Source: Candidatus Bathyarchaeota archaeon
GTDB taxonomy: Archaea > Thermoproteota > Bathyarchaeia > Bathyarchaeales > Bathyarchaeaceae
DNA length: 35,065 bases
Direction of reading: 5' to 3'
Assembly: GCA_014859755.1 (NCBI GenBank)
Contig: JACUTO010000001.1
Span: 1-35,065 of the forward strand
In this document: positions 23,992-31,656 of the stretch, one piece after another
Layout of the letters: every line of letters starts with the position of its first letter
How positions within the stretch are numbered: the stretch's first letter is position 1
Made by a program: the position numbers and the translations under genes
Notes under the pieces: generated by a model
Databases searched by the model: none
What the model was told of the DNA's origin: nothing
What the model saw: the letters and a program-made list of their open reading frames with translations, nothing else

Positions 23992-25101
23992 CTATCCTAA
24001 CTTTCCTATAGCTTCTCCTCTAACAGTTTTTCTGAAGGCGCTGCTTTCTTTTTTCAATCTCTCCCTGTTGGCAGCAGTTATGATTTCAACTTGGGGAAAA
24101 GCCTCAGGATACAATTTAAACATACGTTCTCGCAGCGTAGAAGTGGCACAATATTTTTTCAGTCCAGAAGGATTCCATTCTCCAACCAGTCTGATTACAT
24201 GGTCCTTGCTCAACCTGCTGAAGGCTTCTGCGAGAACCGAAGTTACGATGGTGTTGCCTGAAAGAACAGCGATTTCTGCTTCTCTGATGGCGTATTCGTT
24301 TCCATTAAAAGAAACGGTTAGGCCTCCATTTTTTCTCACCAACTGAAACGGTGGAACGTCCGTGATGCTGTCGCCTACGTACATCACGTTGTCAAGGCGG
24401 CTATCCAGTTTCTCAACAATATTCTGCACCGCCTTCGCCTTCTCATATCCGCCGACCGGATTAACCTCTTCCAGCATTTTACCTGATTCCATTTTGGGGA
24501 TTTCTTCCCAGAACATCTCGTCTAACTTCTGTATGGTTTCTTGGTCTCTCTGGGAGAAATCTTGGACAGCCTTCGCTTTTTCGGGGATTTCAATCATAGA
24601 CATCGTCGATATTTCCTTTCTAATTTCTTTCAGTCTCTTTGCCTCTTCTTCGCTCATCTCATACTTGTCGATGTTTAGTTTGGTACAGTAAGCGTTGTCG
24701 TAGGGAAAACCGGTTATGTGGCACAAAGAAGAGATATACTGCTCGTAACTGGTGCTGACGATGAAGGAGCGCATGAGGTCCCTGACAAACCGTAGCGTGT
24801 CTCGTGCACCGGGAACCAATAAGACGTTTTTGGAGGAGTATTCTCTTATCTTCTCGTTGGTTGCTCCGTAAGCCTTCAAGAAAGGAAGAATCAGCCTCAG
24901 CGTGTCTCCAGCCTTGTATCCGGGTTTCTTAACAACATCCGCGAGAACATCGTCATACTTGCTTATCAAGGCAAAAAACTGGTCTCCGTTAGGAACGAAA
25001 TAGGTTGTCAGCTCAAAGGCGTTGTCGTTCTTTGAAATGGGGCCTTCACAGTCAGTAACGAATATTCTCTGGTTTTTCGTTTGCGACGCCTCTGTGGCCA
25101 T
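23992..25101 (-). CDS. HAD-superfamily phosphatase-like protein, archaeal type
   Basis: The 369-residue protein has HAD motif I as VTDCEGPISK (nucleophile Asp, but Glu rather than Asp two residues later), motif II in SFIVSTSYEQY and motif IV as MYVGDSITDVPPF. A large helical cap region separates motifs II and IV. It resembles archaeal HAD proteins sometimes annotated as energy-converting hydrogenase A subunit R, a name taken from a methanogen gene cluster that says little about function. Its start overlaps the purD stop by one base (TAATG), so it is translationally coupled to purD. A phosphatase acting on a purine precursor or nucleotide, or on a toxic side product, would fit the context; this is inference. 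Confidence 0.78.
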   Translation of the reverse strand: MATEASQTKNQRIFVTDCEGPISKNDNAFELTTYFVPNGDQFFALISKYDDVLADVVKKPGYKAGDTLRLILPFLKAYGATNEKIREYSSKNVLLVPGARDTLRFVRDLMRSFIVSTSYEQYISSLCHITGFPYDNAYCTKLNIDKYEMSEEEAKRLKEIRKEISTMSMIEIPEKAKAVQDFSQRDQETIQKLDEMFWEEIPKMESGKMLEEVNPVGGYEKAKAVQNIVEKLDSRLDNVMYVGDSITDVPPFQLVRKNGGLTVSFNGNEYAIREAEIAVLSGNTIVTSVLAEAFSRLSKDHVIRLVGEWNPSGLKKYCATSTLRERMFKLYPEAFPQVEIITAANRERLKKESSAFRKTVRGEAIGKLG

Positions 25102-26510
25102 TACAGCGTCCTCAGCTTTTTCATGTGCCTTACGCTTTTTTCTATATGCTCCCTTGATGCAATGTCGTTTCTGTGCCAGAGCGCTCCGCCTCTAATCGCC
25201 TTTATGCCCTCTAAGGAGAGGTCTCTGGCACTCTGGATATCGTCTCCTATGCCGACAACGCACACGGTCCTCGACTTAAGCGCATAAGTTTTTCCTTCCC
25301 TCAACTCCATGGAAGCAGGATAAATCCTAATCTTGTTCCCATATTTTTCGGCCAATTCATGTGCTCCATTTAAATCCACGGGTTTATCCACCTCGTTTCT
25401 GTTCACTCGCTCAGGAAACACTGTTGCGTAGCCGCCGTAGTTTGGTGGAACTTTGTAGGTCACAACGGTCGCCTTTTCCTCAAATTCAACCCTCGTCAAT
25501 TTTCCGTCCAATATTTTGAAGCACACGTCAACGAAATCATCTTTCAGTATAGGCAACAGATTCTGTATCTCCGGATCGCCTGGTCGACTGTTATTTTCTA
25601 AAATTTTTGGTCCTCTGCTCGTATGAATGAAGGCGCCGTAGAAGGGGATGCCCCGCAACCCAGGATTGCTTCCTTTCCCCTTCAACTCTTTGAAGATTTT
25701 GTTCATGATTTCGATTTCTTTCTCCCGGTCCGCTGAAGTCATAAACGGTAATATGGCGCCCACGTCTTTGTAGGAGCCCATCCCACCAGTGTTTGGACCC
25801 TCATCATCATCGAACGCCCTCTTGTAGTCCCGTGTCTCTGGCAAAGGAACCAAATGCTTCCCATCGCAGAAGGCTTGGAAGCTGGATTCTTCGCCCTCGA
25901 TTTTTTCCTCTATTATCACCGGGCCATATTCATAATTGGCTAGGAAATGTTCGAAGATTTGTTCGCGGGTGTTGAAATGGTCTCCCCAGACGCCGACTCC
26001 CTTTCCTGCGGCTGGGTTATCAGGCTTCACGGCAACTTTGTTGTCAAGTTCGTCTAGCCAAGCGTAGAGGTTTTTTCTCACTTGCCCTGGGCTGATGTAA
26101 TCTTTTGGGTCGAATACCTTGAATTTTGGGTTGACTTCTGGAGCAACTTTTTGGAATAAATATCGTTGCGCAACCTTGCTTCCTTCAATGGCGTATCTTT
26201 TCGTTGGGCAGATCATAGGTATGCGAGTTTCTTTCTCGACAACATCTCTTAAGCCGTCAATTATCGGCTTTTCAGGGCCAACCATCCCGAAGTCTATGTG
26301 ATCTTCATATTTTTTGGCAAACTCACAGATTTCTTCGACGTTGAGGTCGGGAATAACAACGTGTCTTTTTGCTTTTTCCACGTTGAAGGGATTCTTTTGC
26401 TTGTCGGCAACGTAGATTTCTGCTGCGTAATTTTCGCTGCGACTGAAGGCGTCTACCATCGCAGCCGCCCTTGAACCATAAGAAACAACTAGGATGCCGA
26501 CTTTTTCCAT
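25101..26510 (-). CDS. purD: Phosphoribosylamine--glycine ligase (GAR synthetase)
   Basis: Start placed at ATG 26510 (MEKVGILVVSYGSRAAA), which has a GAGGGATGAT ribosome binding site; a TTG at 26525 is the longer alternative. The 469-residue ATP-grasp enzyme shows the PurD landmarks VAVKPDNPAAGKGVGVWGD, EEKIEGEESSFQAF, DDDEGPNTGGMGSY and LENNSRPGDPE. It forms GAR from phosphoribosylamine, glycine and ATP, step 2 of purine synthesis. The N-terminal and C-terminal parts are somewhat longer than the bacterial form (about 430). It lies 39 bases downstream of purF in the same direction and is coupled to the HAD gene. Confidence 0.93.
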   Translation of the reverse strand: MEKVGILVVSYGSRAAAMVDAFSRSENYAAEIYVADKQKNPFNVEKAKRHVVIPDLNVEEICEFAKKYEDHIDFGMVGPEKPIIDGLRDVVEKETRIPMICPTKRYAIEGSKVAQRYLFQKVAPEVNPKFKVFDPKDYISPGQVRKNLYAWLDELDNKVAVKPDNPAAGKGVGVWGDHFNTREQIFEHFLANYEYGPVIIEEKIEGEESSFQAFCDGKHLVPLPETRDYKRAFDDDEGPNTGGMGSYKDVGAILPFMTSADREKEIEIMNKIFKELKGKGSNPGLRGIPFYGAFIHTSRGPKILENNSRPGDPEIQNLLPILKDDFVDVCFKILDGKLTRVEFEEKATVVTYKVPPNYGGYATVFPERVNRNEVDKPVDLNGAHELAEKYGNKIRIYPASMELREGKTYALKSRTVCVVGIGDDIQSARDLSLEGIKAIRGGALWHRNDIASREHIEKSVRHMKKLRTL

Positions 26511-26549
26511 TAAATCATCCCTCAAAAGATAGAAGTTTCAGCCATATCG

Positions 26550-28064
26550 TTAATGGGTGGCAACCTCGTATATTCTTCCAGTTTCTTTATATCCCTTCTC
26601 AAATCTTTCCTTCATTTCATCTGCCAGTTTCTGAGCCATCGGAGTAGGATATTTCTCGGTAATGCATCCTAGACACAATTCGTTTCTGCTTAAACCAGTG
26701 GCTTTGACAAGCCCGTCCACTGATTGATATTTCACTGCGTCGGCGCCTACTATTTTAGCTATTTCTTCAGCTTCATATCGGGATCCTATCAACTCACCAT
26801 AGGTTGCCATGTCAACTCCATAGAAGCAAGGACCTATTATTCTGGGGAAAGTGATAAACAAATAGACTTTCTTTGCTCCCATTTTGCGTAGTTTCTTCAC
26901 CACAACCTTGGTCGTGTCGCCTCTAACGATGCTGTCGTCGACTACTGCAACGTTCTTCCCAACCATTTTGTGGTCGATGATGTTGATTTTTCTGTCTATT
27001 GTCGTGTATCGTTCCTCCGGCAGCAGAATAAAAGCCCGCTCTGTCACATACCTGTGTCTTCTTGACGCCCTTTCCCATCTTTTGCCTGTTAGTTCGTGAA
27101 GACCGAAGGCAGCGTCGTTACCTGTCTCCGGCATTGATATGATTATGTCCACATCTTCTGTGGTTTCAGGATATTCCCTTCCAAGGTTCCTTCCAAATTC
27201 TTCTCTCACTTCATATACAAACTTGTCTCCTAACATCGAGTCTGGTCTGGCGAAATAGGCAAACTCGAAGGCACATAGTGCCCTTTTTTCGCATCTTACT
27301 AGTTGCTCTCGAACAAAACCATCCTCTGAGGCAGTCACAAGTTCTCCCGGATTTATCTCAAAATCAAACTCAAGACCGTTGATATCTAAACCAACGGTTT
27401 CTGAAGATACTGCGCAGGTCTTGCGGTCTTCGCTGTAGCCGCAACACAGCGGTCTTATTCCGTAGGGGTCTTTGAAGGCAAACAATTCTCCTTTTTGGGT
27501 TATTCCAGCTACGGAAAAAGCGCCTTCAATTTCTTTCATGCAACTCCTAACAGACGAAGCTAGATCGCCCTCTTTCCTGAGTTTCAGGAGAAGCTTTCTG
27601 GAAATTAGTTGCGCATCGAAATTGTATTGGAAGCTTGGGAATTTTCCTTTTATTTCCCTTGTTATTTTGGGACCGTTAACAATGTTCCCGTTGAACGATA
27701 TCGCAATTTTCGTCTTCCCTGCTCTCTCCAGTATTGGTGCGGCGCTCTTCACCAACGATTGTTCATCTGTTCCGCCAGAGGTTGTGTATCTCACGTGTCC
27801 TAGGCCCACATGTCCAGGAAGCTTTCTGACCCATTTCTGAATGGCCTCTCTTTTTATCTTAGGAACCAGATCCAGACCTCTATGGGCATGGAATCTCCCA
27901 TCAAAAGTAAGAAATCCGTGGGACTGATGGCCGCGATGATTCTGGCCTCTTAGTCCCCAGTAAACGTAAGGAAACACTGGTCTGTGCTCGAAATCCAGGG
28001 CTCCGAAAACTCCACAAGCTTCTTTTAAATGTTCTAGCATATTTTTAACTATGAAATTAGCCAT
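26550..28064 (-). CDS. purF: Amidophosphoribosyltransferase
   Basis: The 504-residue protein carries the glutaminase nucleophile Cys17 in EACGVFGALD, exposed after removal of a short propeptide, and RGHQSHGF, GHVRYTTSG and FNGNIVN of the N-terminal nucleophile domain. The phosphoribosyl domain has VAVVDDSIVRGDTTK (PRPP loop). Four Cys (LVRCEKRALCAFEFAYF, IIGPCFYG, LCLGC) fit the 4Fe-4S site of the B. subtilis type. It makes phosphoribosylamine from PRPP and glutamine, the committed step of purine synthesis. GGTTTTAACTTAAAG centred near 28091 puts transcription close to the ATG at 28064, suggesting a leaderless mRNA; ATG 28040 would leave an 8-residue propeptide and is the alternative. Confidence 0.94.
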   Translation of the reverse strand: MANFIVKNMLEHLKEACGVFGALDFEHRPVFPYVYWGLRGQNHRGHQSHGFLTFDGRFHAHRGLDLVPKIKREAIQKWVRKLPGHVGLGHVRYTTSGGTDEQSLVKSAAPILERAGKTKIAISFNGNIVNGPKITREIKGKFPSFQYNFDAQLISRKLLLKLRKEGDLASSVRSCMKEIEGAFSVAGITQKGELFAFKDPYGIRPLCCGYSEDRKTCAVSSETVGLDINGLEFDFEINPGELVTASEDGFVREQLVRCEKRALCAFEFAYFARPDSMLGDKFVYEVREEFGRNLGREYPETTEDVDIIISMPETGNDAAFGLHELTGKRWERASRRHRYVTERAFILLPEERYTTIDRKINIIDHKMVGKNVAVVDDSIVRGDTTKVVVKKLRKMGAKKVYLFITFPRIIGPCFYGVDMATYGELIGSRYEAEEIAKIVGADAVKYQSVDGLVKATGLSRNELCLGCITEKYPTPMAQKLADEMKERFEKGYKETGRIYEVATH

Positions 28065-28083
28065 TTATCAACTTTTACTACAA

Positions 28084-28098
28084 CTTTAAGTTAAAACC
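28084..28098 (-). promoter_or_regulatory. Probable TATA box of the purF-purD-HAD operon
   Basis: GGTTTTAACTTAAAG lies about 27 bases before the purF ATG at 28064, consistent with leaderless transcription. Confidence 0.35.
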
Positions 28099-28121
28099 AG
28101 CGATGGATAACCTTGTTGCAG

Positions 28122-29297
28122 CTAAGCTGTTAGGATCTCTTCAGCGTTCCTAATGAGGTTTTCTTTTCTATCGACGGGAACGACAACGTTGGCTGCGTAT
28201 TCGTGACCGTCGGCTATACCGAAACCCTTAGACGCTTGTATCAGGAGGTTAACGGCGCCAAGGGTTTTTCCTTGACTAATCAGAGTCTGCACGTTCCTTG
28301 GGACTCTAACAGAAATCTTCGCAAAGGCTTTCTTCAACTTCCCCCATTCAGGTATGTCAGATGGCACGTTTACGATGCCGAAAATATACTTGCTAGGTTT
28401 TATTAATCGTCCTTGATAAGACAGGAACGAACAAAATTGGCCTATGACCTTTGTACCCATGCCCTTGTACATGTCGCCAGCGTCGAACCATTGAATATGG
28501 TCTGTTTCTTTTAGTCTCTCACGGTAAAGCCTTGCTATAAGACGTTTGTTCACCTTTTTCCTCCGCTCTTCCAATTCATTGATTTTCTTTTTTGTTTGGT
28601 CTGTTATCCCTTCTAGGCAGACTTTGATTCCAAGTTCGGGTCCTCCCTCATAGTAGCCCACCGCCCCCAAAATTTGAAGCTTCGAGAAAAGGCTGTGGAT
28701 GCGGGTTCCAAATCTTACGATCTTGATTTTCTTCCCCTCGCCCTGAACAACACCGTTCTTGATGGCTTCATCTAAAACAACTTTATTCAAGCCTGTCCAG
28801 CCGGTTGGAATCTCGCAACTTCCTACCAAGGCTAGGTAGGAGAGGTCTGTGTTGCTTTCGTTGAGGGCTTTTGCGAATAAGTAGCAGCAAGTGGCTCCTG
28901 AGAAATCGCTTTCTCCGCGGAAGCCGTAGTTCTCGAGGTTGAGGTCGTAAACTCTGGGGTCAGTTGCTGGTGTGGGATCGTGGTGATCCAAGATTATGGT
29001 TAGGTTTCGACCAGCATTGCATTCTGAGATGAAGTCGGCGTGGGAGGAGCCAATATCAGCGTAGAAGATTGTTCTGCCCACGCTTTCATGAAGACTCTCG
29101 ATGACCTCCGGATAGATCTTTTCCAAACAAAATGTTCTGACCCCATAATCCTCTCGCTCCAACGCTGCCTTTACAACTGCAGCGGAGCAGAGACCGTCTG
29201 CGTCATCGTGATGAACCAAAATCACTTCTTTAGGTTTTTCTTGCTTCAACTCAGAAATTGCTGTTGCAACTTTTTTCCCAAACTCTTCGTGATTCAT
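28122..29297 (-). CDS. DHH-family phosphoesterase (archaeal RecJ-like)
   Basis: The 391-residue protein has the DHH-family motifs: LVHHDDADGLCSAAV (motif I), FYADIGSS (II), ILDHHDPTP (III, the DHH triad), and a DHHA1-like C-terminal part with the variant GIADGHEYAANVVV in place of the usual GGHxxAAG. DHH enzymes use two Mn ions to hydrolyse phosphodiesters in single-stranded DNA or RNA, small nucleotides or polyphosphate. The length and domain order fit archaeal RecJ-like nucleases such as GAN. GGGAGGTC directly precedes the ATG as a strong ribosome binding site. It is the last plausible gene before purF and may share regulation only with its neighbours by position. Confidence 0.87.
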   Translation of the reverse strand: MNHEEFGKKVATAISELKQEKPKEVILVHHDDADGLCSAAVVKAALEREDYGVRTFCLEKIYPEVIESLHESVGRTIFYADIGSSHADFISECNAGRNLTIILDHHDPTPATDPRVYDLNLENYGFRGESDFSGATCCYLFAKALNESNTDLSYLALVGSCEIPTGWTGLNKVVLDEAIKNGVVQGEGKKIKIVRFGTRIHSLFSKLQILGAVGYYEGGPELGIKVCLEGITDQTKKKINELEERRKKVNKRLIARLYRERLKETDHIQWFDAGDMYKGMGTKVIGQFCSFLSYQGRLIKPSKYIFGIVNVPSDIPEWGKLKKAFAKISVRVPRNVQTLISQGKTLGAVNLLIQASKGFGIADGHEYAANVVVPVDRKENLIRNAEEILTA

Positions 29298-29334
29298 GAG
29301 GACCTCCCAACTGAGACAAATGTAAGGATGCTTA

Positions 29335-29877
29335 TTAGATGGTTTTGGAAACGATTTTTAGCAGGTCTGATCGGGTTATTATGCCTACGACATCACCCTT
29401 CTTCACGACCAGCACACCTGGATGATCTTCTAGGAGGGGTTTGATCATGCTGACACTCGTTTCTTCTGGAACACTTGGTAGGGGTGGCTGCATCACTCTC
29501 TCAACTTTCTCATCTGCAATGGTTGAACTCAGATTTCTGATGATGCTCTCCTCCGTAACCGTGCCTATCACTCTTTTATTTTCGATGACAGGCAACTGAG
29601 ATATGGCGTGTTTCATCATGAGTTCACTTACTCTCACAATTTTGTCGGTAGGCTTGACGGAAATGACTCGCTTTGTCATGACTTCCCCGCAGTTTTTTCC
29701 TTCTCCTTCGGTTAGAACTTGGAGAATTTTGTTCACTGTCGACAATCTGGGGTCCACTCTTCCGCCCTCGATTTTGGCGATGTGGGCTTGTGAAACTCCT
29801 ACCAGCTCTGCTAGTTTTCTTTGAGTCAGTTCTGCATCTAATCTTAACTTTTTCAGCGCAGGTCCCGTTATGATCAT
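29335..29877 (-). CDS. HTH (XRE-type) plus tandem CBS-domain regulator
   Basis: The 180-residue protein has an N-terminal helix-turn-helix of the cro/XRE type (KKLRLDAELTQRKLAELVGVSQAHIAKIEGG) and two CBS domains (about 60-115 and 123-178; EVMTKRVISVKPTDKI and VMQPPLPSVPEE). Archaeal proteins of this layout bind adenosyl ligands through the CBS pair; the archaeal CBS protein MJ0100 binds SAM and MTA. It is divergently transcribed from the SAM synthetase, which makes sensing of SAM or a related nucleotide and control of both genes a natural hypothesis. A TATA-like AGTATATAAAAAATAA lies 20-25 bases before the ATG, so the mRNA is probably leaderless. Confidence 0.85.
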   Translation of the reverse strand: MIITGPALKKLRLDAELTQRKLAELVGVSQAHIAKIEGGRVDPRLSTVNKILQVLTEGEGKNCGEVMTKRVISVKPTDKIVRVSELMMKHAISQLPVIENKRVIGTVTEESIIRNLSSTIADEKVERVMQPPLPSVPEETSVSMIKPLLEDHPGVLVVKKGDVVGIITRSDLLKIVSKTI

Positions 29878-29965
29878 TGATAACCCAAGGTTATTTTTTA
29901 TATACTTTTAATATCACAAGATATATATTTAGTTGCTGTTTATAAGCCTTCGTCAAGGTGTTTAC
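29878..29965. promoter_or_regulatory. Divergent promoter between the HTH-CBS regulator and the SAM synthetase
   Basis: Two TATA elements lie back to back: TTATTTTTTATATACT (29891-29906) for the minus-strand regulator and AAGATATATATTTAG (29918-29932) for the plus-strand synthetase. AGGTG at 29956-29960 is the ribosome binding site of the synthetase. An operator for the regulator would most likely lie between the two boxes. Confidence 0.5.
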
Positions 29966-31174
29966 ATGCGAAACATGCTGATCAACGGTTTAAACCAAAC
30001 ACCAATTGAGAAACAAAAACTTGAAATCGTGGAAAGGAAAGGTCTCGGCCATCCTGACTCCATTTGCGACGCCATCATGGATCAGGTATCAGTAAGGCTG
30101 AGCAGAGCCTATTTGGAGAAGTTTGGGGCGATCATGCACCACAATGCTGACAAGTCTCTGCTGGTTGCGGGTGAAATTGAAACCATATTCGGCGGAGGTT
30201 CAGTGAAGAAGCCCATGCTTCTCATATTTGGCGACAGAGCAACCTTCGAAGTTGACGGGATTAGCCTACCCATCAAGGAAATGACCATTCAAACGGCGAA
30301 GGGATGGTTCAAGAAAAACCTTAGATTTGTGGATCCAGAAAAACACGTAAAGTATCAAGTGGAGTTACAACCGGGATCTTCGGAGCTCACGGACATCTTC
30401 AAGAGGAAGGGAATGATCCTTGGCGCCAACGATACCTCTGCGGCTGTGGGCTATGCGCCCATGACAAGAACAGAGAATATTGTTCTGGAAACCGAAAGGT
30501 ACGTGAATTCTAATGATTTCAAGAAGAGGTTTCCTGAGTCAGGGGAAGATGTAAAGGTGATGGGGTTTAGAAGAGGAGCGAATCTGAATATAACCATCGC
30601 CATGGCTTTCGTTGACCGCTTCGTCGAAAGTGAGAGGGATTACTTCAGAAAAAAGGCTGAGCTTCTAGAGGAGATAAAAAGGTTCGTGAAGGAAAAGGTG
30701 GATTTTGAAAACGTCACGGTGGATTTGAACACTCTGGACGCGAAGGGGAGGGGAATAGGCGGAGTCTATTTAACCGTGCTGGGCACCAGCGCAGACGGTG
30801 CGGATTCGGGTCAGGTTGGTAGGGGGAATAGAGTGAACGGTGTCATACCTTTGAACAGACCTGTATGTTCCGAGGCAGCAGCAGGAAAGAATCCGGTTAG
30901 TCACGTTGGGAAAATCTACAATCTTTTGACCCATAAGATTGCCAACAGCATCTATGAGCAGGTGCCTGGAATAGAGGAGGTTTACATATGGCTTTTGAGT
31001 CAGATAGGTAAGCCGATTGATCAGCCCGCCATAGCCGCTGCTCAGGTCGTAATGAAATCTGGAAACTCCTTCGAGCATGTTCAGAAAGAAATAGAAGAAG
31101 TTGTGGACTCTGAACTTGAAAACATAGAAAAATTCTGCATGGATCTGGCTTACGGAAAAATTCCAATCTGCTAA
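29966..31174 (+). CDS. mat: Archaeal S-adenosylmethionine synthetase
   Basis: Start placed at ATG 29966 (MRNMLINGLNQTPIE), preceded by AGGTG with 5-base spacing; an upstream start would add 11 residues. The 402-residue enzyme is of the archaeal type, dissimilar to the bacterial/eukaryotic one: VERKGLGHPDSICDAIMDQVS, MHHNADKSLLVAGEI, GANDTSAAVGYAPMT and GADSGQVGRGNRVNGVIPLNRP. It makes SAM from methionine and ATP. It is monocistronic, divergent from the HTH-CBS regulator and convergent with the short Lrp-like gene. Confidence 0.95.
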   Translation: MRNMLINGLNQTPIEKQKLEIVERKGLGHPDSICDAIMDQVSVRLSRAYLEKFGAIMHHNADKSLLVAGEIETIFGGGSVKKPMLLIFGDRATFEVDGISLPIKEMTIQTAKGWFKKNLRFVDPEKHVKYQVELQPGSSELTDIFKRKGMILGANDTSAAVGYAPMTRTENIVLETERYVNSNDFKKRFPESGEDVKVMGFRRGANLNITIAMAFVDRFVESERDYFRKKAELLEEIKRFVKEKVDFENVTVDLNTLDAKGRGIGGVYLTVLGTSADGADSGQVGRGNRVNGVIPLNRPVCSEAAAGKNPVSHVGKIYNLLTHKIANSIYEQVPGIEEVYIWLLSQIGKPIDQPAIAAAQVVMKSGNSFEHVQKEIEEVVDSELENIEKFCMDLAYGKIPIC

Positions 31175-31198
31175 GTTTTAGACGTTTCCGCACGGTTT

Positions 31199-31285
31199 CT
31201 ACTTGCGTTTCCTGAAAATCTTAAGCCTATCCATCTCTAAGACGAAGTCGAATCCTGCTTCTATGAGAGCTCTTCTGTCACCCTT
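31199..31285 (-). pseudogene. Possible remnant of a gene 3' end, overlapping the Lrp-like ORF in another frame
   Basis: Just past the stop of the short Lrp-like gene, in a different frame and following a TAG, 28 codons read KGDRRALIEAGFDF, then VLEMDRLKIFRKRK and a stop. The sequence looks like the C-terminus of a real protein, with regular hydrophobic spacing and a basic end. I do not recognise the family with confidence. It overlaps the last codons of the Lrp-like ORF. It is probably what is left after a deletion that joined two genes. Confidence 0.35.
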
Positions 31286-31566
31286 CTATATAGTTCAGCC
31301 CCTGTTTCTATTCCAACAAAAGCCACTACGTTAAATCCAACTTTTTTGCTGTCTAGAACCACTGTAAAAGCCTTGATTATGCCTTTCTCTTTCAACCTTG
31401 TGATTTTATCGTAGACGGTTGAGCTGGCAACTCCCGTTCTTCCAGAGATCTCTGCATAGCTCATTCTACCATCCTTCTGCAACTCCATTAAGATTTTTAA
31501 ATCAGACTCGTCCAAGCTAGCTAGTGGAACATCACCGAATACAAGTGACCAATTCCGACGATTCAC
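31261..31566 (-). CDS. Short Lrp/AsnC-type regulator, probably truncated
   Basis: The 101-residue protein starts at GTG 31566, with GGAG upstream. Residues 17-62 are a clear Lrp/AsnC winged helix (LDESDLKILMELQKDGRMSY, then GVASSTVYDKITRLKEKGII), and FTVVLDSKKVGFNVVAFVGIETG begins the ligand-binding RAM domain. Lrp proteins are normally about 150 residues; this one ends after the first strand and helix of the RAM domain. The following DNA does not continue the domain. Truncation or a functional short form are both possible. It is divergent from the nucleotidyltransferase gene at 31657, whose promoter it could control. Confidence 0.7.
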   Translation of the reverse strand: MNRRNWSLVFGDVPLASLDESDLKILMELQKDGRMSYAEISGRTGVASSTVYDKITRLKEKGIIKAFTVVLDSKKVGFNVVAFVGIETGAELYRRVTEELS

Positions 31567-31656
31567 AACCTTTTCTCCCAGATTTGCGGAATATCACCGG
31601 AACTTCAATAAAATGTTTAATATCATTTTAATCATATATTGAGTGAAGGTGATCAT

